DNA of 64,000 nucleotides from Hymenoscyphus infarciens. Its lineage: Eukaryota; Ascomycota; Leotiomycetes; Helotiales; Helotiaceae. The translations under genes were made by a program, and so were the position numbers. The stretch lies in contig LLCB01000131.1 of the NCBI GenBank assembly GCA_001414345.1, forward strand, positions 62,001-126,000, read 5' to 3'. Of the stretch, positions 47,401-58,330 are shown piece after piece (position 1 is the first letter of the stretch; every line of letters begins with the position of its first letter). The notes beneath the pieces were generated by a model, which made no database searches, was not told the DNA's origin, and saw only the letters and a program-made list of their open reading frames with translations.

Positions 47401-48060
47401 AACGCCTACTTCACCTAATAACTACTATTTCACTCAGTTATTATTTCCCTACATAGAAATTAGCTTATCAATAGACATATGAAAAGGCCTTCGGAAATTT
47501 ATTAAGTTTCCGTTCTACAGTATTTATAGCCGACTGAAGCACATAGAAACGTAGTTATAGGACGTAAGAGAGATTCCTATTCTATATATCCTTGCCGGGT
47601 CTTCAAACCCAAATAATCTAGTTAGATACGAAGATATTCTAGAAGAGAAGGCTCTAGGAGAACCCCTCGATAAATTCTAGGACTAATATAAAGTTCCTTT
47701 CTAACTAGATGCTTTTTTAGTATTATAGACGAAATCGTCTAAGTAGAGAAGACTTTATCATAATTCATATTTTCCGAAATCGGCAACGTTTACCTCCGGG
47801 AAAATATCTCCTTTAGTTCTTGTTTAAGATTGAATATCTCTCTAATCTATCTTCGCCTCTGTTGCTATATATGGAATATAGCGAGTGTACCTAAGAACCG
47901 CTACTTAAACGTCATTTATAGAGTAAACGCTTATATAAATACGAATACGAATAAGAGACCTTATAAGTGTCTTATAAAAGTAATTCTTTTAGAAGTAAAC
48001 TAACTATTACTAGACAACTCAACATAGGAGCATATCCTAGCCTTAGCTAGAAACGAGACA
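47400..48060. repeat. Partly RIP-like degenerate stretch
   Basis: AT content and TAG/TAA frequency rise here, although less than in the main blocks. Fragments continuing the frame of the downstream relic can be read near 48007-48060 with stops at CAG- or CAA-like positions. Confidence 0.4.
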
Positions 48061-48063
48061 TAA

Positions 48064-48693
48064 GACCTTGAAGAATATAGTAGTGAATCGTCTAAGCATA
48101 TGATTAGGCTCCTTGTCTATCACCAGCAGCTTCTACCTGCTCTGGATTTTCACCAACATTCTCATCTCAATTATTCTAATTCAGTCATCGATCTCGTCTC
48201 GCCAACTCTTCGCTATTCAAACCTCGGACTTGACGAAGTCTTTATAGACCCTCTAGCAAAGAGGATTACACATATTATTAGATAGCACTCGTATACCATT
48301 CTTCCTACTTTCCTACACTACGATGTACCGACAATGTTGAAACATAAGGGCTCTTTTTGGTCCGGTGAGTTTCAGTTTAATGCTACTAGATGCGCTCCTA
48401 GACCGCCTACTAATTTCAACACTCTGGGATTAGATATGAAGGAAACGGTTATAACAAGTGAGGCTTTCCACCAATATTATCTTACTCGTAGAGTTGCATC
48501 TACCCCCTCGCTTTTTGCTGCATACTCAAAAGTACGGGACTTAGTAGACAAGGTTGGAAATCTTACCCCTCTAATTGTTAGCCAGATGGAAAATAACACA
48601 TTTATTTTTGAATCGGCGTTAAGGGATATTGTAAGAGGATGGGATACAATTTGCCCAGGCAAGGGGCCATGCCCAGTTCAATTTTCCCGTTGA
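48064..48693 (+). pseudogene. RIP-damaged relic of an unknown gene
   Basis: One frame runs from 48064 to a final stop at 48691-48693 with a single internal TAG at 48283-48285, between ITHIIR and HSYTILPTFLHYD. Another in-frame TAA lies just upstream at 48061. Both are where CAG or CAA (Gln) codons would become stops by C-to-T change. The readable C-terminal part, from MLKHKGSFWSGEFQFNATRC to WDTICPGKGPCPVQF, has normal composition and four Cys. I do not recognise the family. A 119-aa product from the ATG at 48334 is possible but looks like the tail of a longer protein. Confidence 0.5.
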
Positions 48694-49251
48694 GAAGACA
48701 AACCATTTGTAAAAGAGTTATCCTAGCAAGACGGAATGCATGATCGCGGTATGCTGAGTTGCCTTTCTATGTGTATCCTTGGTGGATTTGAGTATTGATG
48801 AGGAAAGAACGAAAGTAGAGCGAGTTGGAGTGGAGTTTGAAACAACAGGTACAATGGAAGCACTGATATAAATTCAATTGCCAAGATGGGCTATGCTCAG
48901 AATACTGAGCAGCCACTTGATGGACTTCACCAATATGGATGAGTATCAATTTGTGCAAAGGCAGATACACGGAGGAATATGAAATAGCAGAATTTGAGAA
49001 CAAGCAGAGGCTTGGATAGAATGGAATGGAAAACCGTTGAGATATCTTGTTCAGAAAGTGTGGTCTTCTCATTATTCACCCATACTCATGGGCAAATTGC
49101 CCAAGTAAAACCAGCCTTGAGAAACACAAATCTCAACATACTCTGGGCACAGTGAAATAGCAATGGCAGAGTCGATCCGCAGTCAAATCCAGACGTCGTA
49201 GGAAGCGGACAATCCGGCGTGTGGGGGTATCAGAAGCACATCCTTAACGAC
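48694..49251. other. Intergenic, no supported gene
   Basis: A minus-strand frame at 48767-49072 has no recognisable features. A further 3' exon of the MYND gene here cannot be excluded, because a GTGAGT donor-like site overlaps its stop. Confidence 0.35.
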
Positions 49252-49881
49252 TCACAGAGCAAGGACCCTACAGATCCTCTTGCAGTCTTCCTTGTGGGAC
49301 GGCCATCCTTCTGCAAATTCGCGTTAGCAATCCGGCCATCGTCGACGATAGGAAGAACACTGACTGGTTTGACACTCCTTATTGCAATAATAGCGGTCCT
49401 TGCACTTTGCACAATGCAGCATTCTGGGCTTTCCATCATCGAGTTGTTCTCTTCTACCACATCCGTGGCAGCTCTCCGACCATTGTCCTCTCGTCAACAC
49501 CGTCTCGACACCGACCAACGTAACGAAGCCCTGATCCAACTCTTCTCCTGTTCTCCTCAGAATGTTTTGTTTCTCCAACTGCTCCAGTATGCCCCTATTC
49601 TCCGAGTATGTCTTCATCCAAAACGTCTTCTTCAAGGGGTCTTCGGAGTGGCGGACGGTCTCGTCCGAGCTTGCTGTGAGGAGGGCAAACATGGGATCTT
49701 GGGATTCGTCAAAGGAATTCGCGCGAGCGTGGATGAGGAGAAAGTTGGGGTTGGTGAAATTGTTTCCTGAGGGGTGGCGGTTTAGCAGAAGTTCTAAGGG
49801 GTTGGTCAAAGGGTGCTCTTCGGATGGAGTGCCATCAGGAAAGGCGGGAGTTGTGAATTGGAAGCTTTGCAGTTTTGTCAT
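49252..49881 (-). CDS. Small MYND zinc-finger protein
   Basis: Two exons in phase (49881-49365 and 49310-49252) give 191 aa, from MTKLQSFQFTTPAFPDG. The first 135 residues have no known domain. The last 55 form a MYND finger: CHGCGRREQLD, MLHCAKCKDRYYCNKECQ and, after the 54-bp intron, GWPSHKEDCKRIC. The splice is needed to supply the WPSHKEDC half, which strongly supports it. The frame remains open upstream to 50106, but that segment is Arg-rich and likely a leader. MYND fingers mediate protein-protein contacts. A GTGAGT at the stop leaves room for a further exon. Confidence 0.75.
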
Positions 49882-52092
49882 GTTGATGAATAGAAGTCTG
49901 CTACTCGAGATATTCTGGGGCGCCTTTCTCCTAGTTGTTGCTGCCCTGTTAGGTTTGAATATGCCGAGTTTGTAGGTAGGAGAACTTCTAGAGGTTTGGT
50001 GTCGTTGTACGTACGGTAAAGTTGAAGGTATTCCCAGTGCGGGGTGGAACCTTCTCCTTCTATTTAGATCGCGACGCGCTGAGGCACGTGCACATCGCCA
50101 ATTCATCTGACCAACTTCTTTCTCTCCTCAACTCAACGCCTATATATGTACATGACAGCCTTCACAAACGAAAACGGAATTTCAGAATCGATTGTTTGGG
50201 ATATAGATTTGTATAAAATTAAGCGGGGCGACTACGGCAGGTCTTGTATATACTAAGCATATAGTTATAACTTTATATACGTGTATATATAGCTTCTTAA
50301 CGTAATACTCTTTTGTTCTTATAACTTAGTATAATATACTTATAAAGACTATGGTTTATAATATTAGACTCTTTTTTGAATTTAAAAAGTGTTATAGTTG
50401 ATAAAAGTCATAATTAAATTAGTTATACGCTAACTTAGAAATAAATCTAAGTATAGTTTTATTATATACGACTTATTAACTGTAGTGTTGTATTAGTTAA
50501 CATAGCTTTTATACCTATTATAGTATCAGGCCTTTGTGTATAACTTATGCAAATCTGTGTCCTAAATAATCGATCGCGAACTGACAAATATCGTCTACAA
50601 TGGTTTGTGCAGAGAGAAGACCAAGACCGATAAGCTTGCTCAAAGCCGTTGGAGACAGCCGTTGTGGTCTCGGGATGAAAATAGAACTAAATAGAGTTGA
50701 TAGATGGCAGCTTGTTTCAGAAAGTGGACTAAAGGTGGAGTCACATTAACAGCGGAAATCATCTCCGTCTTCAGATACTTTGGCGCGGTTGGCTACAATA
50801 CATACATCACGTTCTCTAACCTTTATCTGCTTCTGCTTTTCCTCGTCTATTTCAGATGATTTGCTTCTTGTCAATTGTTCGTCTTCCGTATCCTGCCAAG
50901 CGGCTTGCAACTATTCTGGTCCCTTTGGTCTGGTCTGTTCTTCCGCTGTCATCCTTTTCAGTGTACCCACCCACCTCATACCCACTCGACGGGGACTTTA
51001 CACAACGTTATTCAGCTAAAGTTTGTTTCAAGCGAGTTTGTTTCAACTTCATATTGCTAGTTATTTGGACAGTATTTCAAGATATCCGATTGGAAAGTTC
51101 GATCCTTCGTGTACAGTACAGCCAGCAGGCCCAGCACATCCAACGACGACCCACGCTACTAGGTGATGCCTGGTCGCTTTTTACCGTGATGACTGGTGGG
51201 TGTTCAAATTCCGGTCGGTTTCTTAATTTCTGTCTCTCGGTACGTCCACTTTTTAGTCGGTTTTATCTTCTTCTCGACGGCGGGGAACATCCCTGCTTAT
51301 ATACCTCCTCGAGCAATTCGGAGTCGCTCTTCCCCTCGTTAGTCATCGATCCCTTCTAAACTATGTTCAAACCCTTCTAAACTATGTTCAAACCCTTCAA
51401 ACCCCATTCAAACTTTACGTTGAAATCACTGTTCTAATTCTGTTCTTCGAAGATGAAACGAAATATACAATCATCGCATTGTTGATGGAACTGTACATTA
51501 TCCGAAAGAGCAAGCTTCAAGCTTAATCTTCATCCCGATCAAGAGAAGTTCGTGGTGTGTGCTTAGGTAATAGTCTGTTTCATTTCCAAGTCGTTACAGT
51601 AGCCTTAAACCCCTGATTTCTTGCGAGGAATATGAATTAGCCTGCTCGGAATGAAATTCAACTCCCGGCGCAAAGGAAGAAATTAGAGTCGAATGATTTG
51701 GGCAGTTTCAAAAGGACGGCTACCAGTATTTTTTCATCTCAACTCCACTAGGAGGTTAGTGTCGTTCCGAAGCTGATCATTTTTCGATGCATTAGCGGTT
51801 GCAAGACTCTCTCCCGTGCAGGCATATGCCATGATGGAAGTCCTGTGGAAGCCATCTCGAACAATCTTCACGCTCCCTTCCTTGCGTTTTGGTTGTCATG
51901 ACCTTCCACTTCAATGCAACTCTTCTTAAAATATGTTATTATACAAGGCCTAGTGCTGAGAGCTATGAGAGAGGCTTGAGCGCTGACAGCCGTGGAACTT
52001 GGTACATACTTCGCCTTGTACCAATTCTCGATTATATCTGAACCAATGTGCTAATCACACAAACACCAAAACGAAAACTTCTGTATCTCGAC
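49882..52092. other. Gene-poor interval
   Basis: Around 50220-50540 the DNA is AT-rich and RIP-like. Plus-strand frames at 50780-51360 show no family features or splice logic. A 21-bp unit (TTCTAAACTATGTTCAAACCC) is repeated at about 51354-51400. No gene is called. Confidence 0.4.
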
Positions 52093-53695
52093 ATGCCTCC
52101 ACCAAGCTGGACTGGATATTGGGCAAAATGGGCCGAAAATGACAACCTTGATTTGACTACACGAATGGTCTTTGCCAGCTTGAACCGGAATCAAGAGGCA
52201 GACGGCCATGCTGTTGTTCTGGATCCAGCAACTGGTCTAAACACCGATAAATCGACCAACGCTCCCAAAATCCTTGCCGTCACTGGCTTCTTCGCAACAC
52301 TCTCGTTGATAGTTGTGTTGGCGAGATTTTATGTTCGGTGTGTCATGCTCAAGACAACGGGAACGGATGACTGGGTAATGATGGCGGCGATGGCTTGTGG
52401 GGTAACCGTCTTTGTGTGCTTCATTGGAGAGACTCGACACGGAACTGGAATGCATACAAATAGCATTTCAGAGGCTGATGCGACCATTCAACGGCACTGG
52501 CAATTTGTAAGAACACTTGAGCATCCCTAACTGAAAGGCAGATTCAAGAATTCCTGTCGCAGTCTCCAGGTTTGGAATAGTTGCTTACAATCGTATGAAT
52601 AGTACCATTCGCTCATCGTCACCGTTGGCATTTCGCTTGTCAAAATATCAATTTCCTTCTTTCTGTTGCGCTTGGTTCCGAACAAGAACTACAAGAACTT
52701 TCTATGGGGTTTCGTAGGTATGTTGATCCCCTATCATCGTATAATTCTCTCACTTACAATGAAATTATAGCCTTTCTGATTGCGTTTACGCTTGCAAGTG
52801 CTGGAGTGAGTTGGAAATGGGTTCCCCGAGCCTCATGCATTTGCTAAACTGTTCCTCTAGACACTCATTTTCTCATGCTTACCAATTGCAGCCAGCTGGG
52901 ATTTATCTTTGACACCAACTGCCAAATGTTTTGGTGTGAGTACGTTTACAGCCATTGTGGGTTTTCCGTCCTCTCACCTGGATTGTACTGAACACTGACA
53001 TGAATCTTAGGGTCTATTGAACAGCTGTAAGCCTACGGATGCTTCCTTGAAGGAAAACAAATCCACTGACATAACAGGTATAAATATTATTACAGATGTA
53101 CTTCTAGCATGCTTGCCTATTCCAATGGTCGTAAATCTTCAAGTCAACAAAAAAACCAAGATCTCGTTAATAGGTATTCTGAGTCTAGGCCTCTTGTAAG
53201 CACAATCTTTCATCTCTCTCCTATTCCAATCGCTTTACTTACACATTATGTAGTGCTTGTGTCTGCGCAATCTACAAAGCCATTCTCCAAACCAAAGTTC
53301 TCGTCACCCCGGACGCTACCCGCGATGCCACATATTTCATTTGGAACAGCATCGAGCTGTACGTCGGTATCCTCGCCGCGTCACTTCCCTCCCTACGACC
53401 TCTTTTCAAGCGCCTCCTCGAATCCTCGCAGGCATATCGTTCAAGACGAACGGGAGTGTCCTCGCATGATGTTGGTGGCCGATCGCATAAATATTACAGG
53501 CAGGATGAGGGGATTGCGATGAGTAATATGTCTGGTACGACGGCTGGGAAGAAGAATAGTAAGTATGATGTTCATATTGCGACAAACAGCGTGGAACCGC
53601 CGAAACAAAAGGGAGGGAAGAGCCAGGAATCGGATAACAGCCGGGAATCGATGTTTCCCATTCAGGGGATTAGGAAAACGCAAACGGGTTCGTAG
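52093..53695 (+). CDS. Seven-helix rhodopsin/PTH11-like membrane protein
   Basis: Six exons in phase (52093-52506, 52603-52717, 52771-52805, 52861-52935, 53011-53195, 53254-53695) give 421 aa. Transmembrane segments are evident: ILAVTGFFATLSLIVVLARF, DDWVMMAAMACGVTVFVCFI, LIVTVGISLVKISISFFLL, FVAFLIAFTLASAGTLIFSC, ITDVLLACLPIPMVVNLQ, ISLIGILSLGLFACVCAI and IELYVGILAASLPSLRPLF. These and the DDW and SLPSLRPLF motifs are those of the fungal SAT4/rhodopsin-like family related to PTH11 receptors. An extended N-terminus (about 55 aa) precedes helix 1, and no CFEM domain is present. The cytosolic tail (about 100 aa) is Ser- and Lys-rich. The family senses surfaces or chemical cues in some pathogens; the ligand here is unknown. 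Confidence 0.85.
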
Positions 53696-54446
53696 GATCT
53701 TTTCATACTTGACTTCTTCCTCTCTCATGCTCGTCGCCAAACTCCAACCGGGAAAACTACTGATTATCGTTTGCATAGTCAATATTTCTGTCACTTAAAA
53801 GACTTCTTCGTTTCGGGGGGATTTCGGAATAGCTTCAGGGGGCAGCTTTGGGTGAAAACCACAGAATCTCGAATTGCGATTACAATAACGACTCTTCATC
53901 TGTCCCAGTGAAATGGCCTCTTTGGATATGATCAATTGCTGACTTCAGAACGACGAAACAACAACACCTGAGGATTTTCAAAATCCATCCAGATTCACTC
54001 GGTCAAAATCCGATGTTGGTGGCGTGTCTCCCCATAGCAACACCCGGTTGCTGGGACCCTTTCTAGTGATCAACAATGCGCCTCAAAAGCCGCACCTAGA
54101 CTTCCAATATTTCCCTGATTGGCTACACAAAACAGCTTTCGAGAGGAACACTTGGCTCGTGTGTTTACTACCTTGCGCAGGTCTCTATTGCGGCCTCCTC
54201 TTTCTGCAAGTATCCTTCAATCCCAAGCTTCAGTTAGCAGATCTCTGGTCGAGAAGTTGTTCGTATTCCCAGAGTCGCATCGCGAGTGTATGAGCGGTGC
54301 TCTGCCTTGGATGTCCCCTCCCGATTTCATTTCGCGAAATTACACTGGAACACAACGTCTTTGAGGATGCAAGCGATCGCAGCAGGTCCTTCCATTTCAT
54401 AGGTATTACGGGTATTACGCCTGTTAATTATCGACCTTTGCAAACG
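53696..54446. promoter_or_regulatory. Intergenic / upstream region of the Kelch gene
   Basis: No exon is supported. The frame continuing upstream of 54447 for 50 codons lacks a signal peptide and is treated as 5' leader. Confidence 0.4.
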
Positions 54447-57400
54447 ATGAGGTACCACGTCACTTCCCTGGCGAGGGCCCTGGTACCCTCAATCATTGCC
54501 GTCGCCGTCGCTTTCTCTCAATCTTCGTCGTTGCCGTATAATCCTACATCCATTCTACTTTCGCAAACGCCTTCGAAGGACAGTAGCATCGCATATGCAT
54601 TTGTGCCAACTTCTGGTTCGGATTCTACTCACCAGCTTGTCTCTTTCAACATATCCTCGAATCTTTGGACCTCGAATCTGTCACTAAGTGCCGTTACCAC
54701 CAACCTGCCATTTACCAGCGATAACACCGCCGCCTTTCTACCATCGATATCCTCTGCCAACGAGATCTCTGTATATGCCGGTTCGTGTTCGGACTCCAGC
54801 AATTCGCAACTATGGCGCTTCATACCTTCAACCGAAAGCGTAATTGGCAATGGAACATGGGCGCGACAAGATACAAAGGTCGCCAGCGAAGTAGTTTCAA
54901 CCACAGGACCAGCCTTTCTCTCGAGCGGATTTACCTTCTCCTCTCTCGTGAACGCCAATGCCTCGCAATCCAATATTTATAACTTTGGTGGCATGTGTCC
55001 AACATCTGGCGCGACTGCAGCAACATGGCAGACGGCTGCCAATTATTCGAATGCCATGATTCGACTTGCGCCAACGACACCTTCCGCGAATGCGATCCTA
55101 TCCCTCGAACTCCTCACTAGCAGGGGACCGCCGATCGCTGAAGCAGGCTTTACGATTACGGGTCTTGCTCCTACGTACTCGAATAATTCTGGGGTTATGA
55201 CACAGCAGAGGAGTTATGTGTTGTTTGGGGGACATACGAAATCTGCGTTTCTGAATACAAGTCAAGTTGCGCTGTGGAATCTGCCAGAGGAGAGCTGGAG
55301 CTTTGTTACGGTCAAATCGCAAGATTCTGCTGCGAATGGAAATACCGAATTGGCAATCAGAAGCACTGCGACAACGGTGGATAGCAGATCTGGGCATACA
55401 GCTGTGTTGTCGGAAGATGGGTCGCAAATTATTGTTTTGGGGGGATGGGTTGGGAATACTGGTCAGGCTGCAGACCCCCAACTTGCTGTATTGAATGTTG
55501 GAGCTGGATTTGGAGGAAAGGGGGATTGGAAATGGGCAATACCAAGTGTGCAACCATCTGGTTCGGGCCTTTTTGGACATGGCGCGGTAATGCTGCCCGG
55601 CAATGTCATGATGGTACTTGGTGGGTATAACATTTCGACTTCGACGACTTCCAAGAGAGATGTTACGACATCTGGTGCTATGTTCTATAATGCGACGAGC
55701 ATGCAATGGGTAACATCCTACACGAATCCTTCATACGCGGCTGCTCTTGCTGCAAATACAGACAAATCAGGTTCAGGACTCCCGAAGGTTACGAAGATTG
55801 GTCTGGGAGCAGGATTGGGACTTGGTCTTGCTGCAATCATTTTGGCACTTGCGCTTTATTTCTGTTACAGCCGAAGACTGAAGAGGAAGCGAGAGGAGGA
55901 TCGCGAACGAGATCTCGGTGCTCTCGCTGCCCGATCAAACCGCGGTTATCAAAATCCTAATAACGAGATGGGCGAGAGAGGAATGAGCTTCCCATGGTCC
56001 AATGGAGGATGGAACGCTCACAAAGATCGGGACCAAGTCCTCTACGATTCTACAGGTGCTGTGGCTGGCTATGAAAACTTGCACAATATGGGGGACAATG
56101 GAAGGGTTCCGTCGCCACCTAAACAAATTACAAGAAAGCCATTGCATTCCAGAAACGCGAGAGGTGCTTACCAACTTACGCCAAACTTCGATATGAATAA
56201 TGGTGGCGGCCATGGACGAACGAATAGTCTGGGAACAGCGGGACCGATACATCCAATTTATGAAGCTGATGAGGATGATCATGCTCGTGGAAGCGCTCAG
56301 AATCCAAACGTTGGCCTGGCGGTTGCCATGGGCGATCCGATGGGAGAATCAGGCGAGAAGAGATACTCGGATCCTTTCAAAGATGCCCCAACGCAAGGTT
56401 CATCTATTGTTCGCAAAGGTACAAATCGAAGTGTGAGTGCTTCTGAACTCGAAAGTCCAGCCCGAGAGCGCGAAAGAGAAATCCAGGAATGGGTTTCGGA
56501 TTGGGCAGCAGCAGATGCTCTTCTCAATGCTCAAACACAAACACATTCCGGTGCTGGACGTATCTCTCCTACACGAAGAGCACAACTCATCGTGGGTGGC
56601 CACAGCGTCAGTTCTGTTTCCGGCGAAGAAGACAGCGGACGTACGGCAAGCAACCTCAGTGAACGTAGTGGTGTGTCCTCCATGTCACGCTCGGGTTCCG
56701 GTTCCGGTCGATCGAGAAATAATTCTCTGAGAGGATTTATAGCAACAACCATGAACCCCTTCTCCTCAACCGTCACAGCAGAAACCCCAACCATGAGTTC
56801 AGGATTCGACAATAATCCCCAACGTCAACAATACAACCCCCCTCGCTCAGCAGGAAGCGGCGTAAGTTTCAGCACCGCAAGAACTAGCTTCCCTATCCTC
56901 CAAGCAGAAGGGGAAACCCTTCTCCCAAGACCGGACGATAATTACGGGCGCGACGACTCCCCTCCTCACTCGGGGCGCGACGACTCGGGGAGTCCTTCGA
57001 AGAGTAAACCTCCAAGGGGTTTGAGAAGAGGACAAACTGGGTGGTTGGGAAGTCTCCGGCGCGCAATCGGTGTTGAAGCTCCGAGTGAGAATTCGCCTTC
57101 GTTACCTAGTGATATGATTCCGGAATCTAGTCCTGTTCGTGTGGATCAGACTTCTTATTCTGATAATCAACCGAGAAGGGCTGTTAGTGCCTCCGCTACT
57201 TTATGGCGGCGTAAACAGGGGAAGGGCGATTGGGAGGATAGCGGTGATGACCTACGCATGCGTGGTGGAGGTACCTCAACGAGATCTAACACTTTTACCG
57301 GCGAAGGCAGCGTCCGCGACGGTTTGATATCTCAGAATGGAAATCGAGATAGTACTTACGATGACGATGAAGACTGGGATATCGAGCGCGCGGTTGAGAA

Positions 57401-57722
57401 TCGTGTTGTACAGGTTATGTTCACTGTCCCTAAAGAGAAGTTACGGGTGGTTAATGGGGGAGCGGAGGAGGATAAGAGTGAAGTTGGTAGTCTGAAGTCT
57501 AGAGCGGGGAGTATGAAGAGTGAGGATGGGAAGAAGGTTGTTATTCCGCCGATGACACCGCTTTTGAGTATGGGGGAGGATGAGAAGGGAGATTTGAAGG
57601 TTGGGACTTTGGGGACAGTTGAGACGGTCACTCCTACGGGGAGTCCAAAGGGGAAGGCGAGGGTGGGACGGGTGGGGGAGATTGTGGAGAAGATTGAGAG
57701 GATTGCGAGTCCAGAGAGGTGA
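54447..57722 (+). CDS. Kelch-repeat single-pass membrane protein with long cytosolic tail
   Basis: One exon encodes 1091 aa. The start at 54447 gives a signal sequence (MRYHVTSLARALVPSIIAVAVAF) that in-frame upstream codons would bury. Residues about 30-430 form a Kelch-type beta-propeller with many N-glycosylation sites. Repeat cores include SNIYNFGG, RSYVLFGG, HTAVLSEDGSQIIVLGGW and HGAVMLPGNVMMVLGGY. A transmembrane helix (GLGAGLGLGLAAIILALALYF) lies at about 450-473, followed by a basic stop-transfer stretch (RRLKRKREEDRERD). The remaining 600 residues are disordered, rich in Ser, Gly and charged residues, with WSNGGWN and EIQEWVSDWAAADALL as the most ordered-looking pieces. It probably acts as a surface sensor or polarity scaffold; no ligand is known. 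Confidence 0.85.
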   Translation: MRYHVTSLARALVPSIIAVAVAFSQSSSLPYNPTSILLSQTPSKDSSIAYAFVPTSGSDSTHQLVSFNISSNLWTSNLSLSAVTTNLPFTSDNTAAFLPSISSANEISVYAGSCSDSSNSQLWRFIPSTESVIGNGTWARQDTKVASEVVSTTGPAFLSSGFTFSSLVNANASQSNIYNFGGMCPTSGATAATWQTAANYSNAMIRLAPTTPSANAILSLELLTSRGPPIAEAGFTITGLAPTYSNNSGVMTQQRSYVLFGGHTKSAFLNTSQVALWNLPEESWSFVTVKSQDSAANGNTELAIRSTATTVDSRSGHTAVLSEDGSQIIVLGGWVGNTGQAADPQLAVLNVGAGFGGKGDWKWAIPSVQPSGSGLFGHGAVMLPGNVMMVLGGYNISTSTTSKRDVTTSGAMFYNATSMQWVTSYTNPSYAAALAANTDKSGSGLPKVTKIGLGAGLGLGLAAIILALALYFCYSRRLKRKREEDRERDLGALAARSNRGYQNPNNEMGERGMSFPWSNGGWNAHKDRDQVLYDSTGAVAGYENLHNMGDNGRVPSPPKQITRKPLHSRNARGAYQLTPNFDMNNGGGHGRTNSLGTAGPIHPIYEADEDDHARGSAQNPNVGLAVAMGDPMGESGEKRYSDPFKDAPTQGSSIVRKGTNRSVSASELESPAREREREIQEWVSDWAAADALLNAQTQTHSGAGRISPTRRAQLIVGGHSVSSVSGEEDSGRTASNLSERSGVSSMSRSGSGSGRSRNNSLRGFIATTMNPFSSTVTAETPTMSSGFDNNPQRQQYNPPRSAGSGVSFSTARTSFPILQAEGETLLPRPDDNYGRDDSPPHSGRDDSGSPSKSKPPRGLRRGQTGWLGSLRRAIGVEAPSENSPSLPSDMIPESSPVRVDQTSYSDNQPRRAVSASATLWRRKQGKGDWEDSGDDLRMRGGGTSTRSNTFTGEGSVRDGLISQNGNRDSTYDDDEDWDIERAVENRVVQVMFTVPKEKLRVVNGGAEEDKSEVGSLKSRAGSMKSEDGKKVVIPPMTPLLSMGEDEKGDLKVGTLGTVETVTPTGSPKGKARVGRVGEIVEKIERIASPER

Positions 57723-58330
57723 TGCTCTTGATTTCTTGTTTAGCTGAGTGAGGGTGTTTGTTTTTTACTGGCGATTCTTGGGGGATTATAGGGGCGTACG
57801 CATGCTTTTTTAGGGGGGGGGCTTTTTTCATGGGAAGAGGGGGTTTTATGTAACATTTTTATTTTGGGCGGGAGATCGAGGGCAACCTTGACGCGGTGGC
57901 GGACAGTCTATGGGAGGTATAGAGCCTTGGTTAAGTGGTAGGATAGTTACTCTCGCTTTCTTGTATTTATTTTTGGGCGAGGATTTTTGGTGGGTAGATG
58001 GATTGGATTGGATGTGGTGAGAGGAATATGTAAAGGAATGGGGATAGATGCTGCGATGAATAAAAGCTGTTACTTGTACTGGTGGTTCTTAGATGCTAGT
58101 TCTTGTGAGGCTTGATGAGACTTTTCTTTTCAGTTTTGTTTTTGTGGTTTCATACTTATGGTGTTTAGGTAATGTGGAGCTTTTTCAGTCTGTTCTTGGA
58201 GTACTTGTAATGAGCATGAAATACATGATAGGGTTTGGGAACTCGGAATGCATTAGAAGGAAAAAGGACAGTTCATTATTCCTTCGTCATCTTGTGAAGC
58301 CACACTAGATAATATCTGTGTCTTTTTAAC
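57723..58330. other. 3' flank of the Kelch gene
   Basis: T/G-rich DNA, including a run of nine G near 57815. The frame at 58093-58308 is hydrophobic but shows no gene context. No gene is called. Confidence 0.4.

Noticed and set aside
50780..51360. Overlapping plus-strand frames of up to 167 codons
   Set aside because: They have a Phe/Ser/Leu-rich random-looking composition, no splice logic and no family features.
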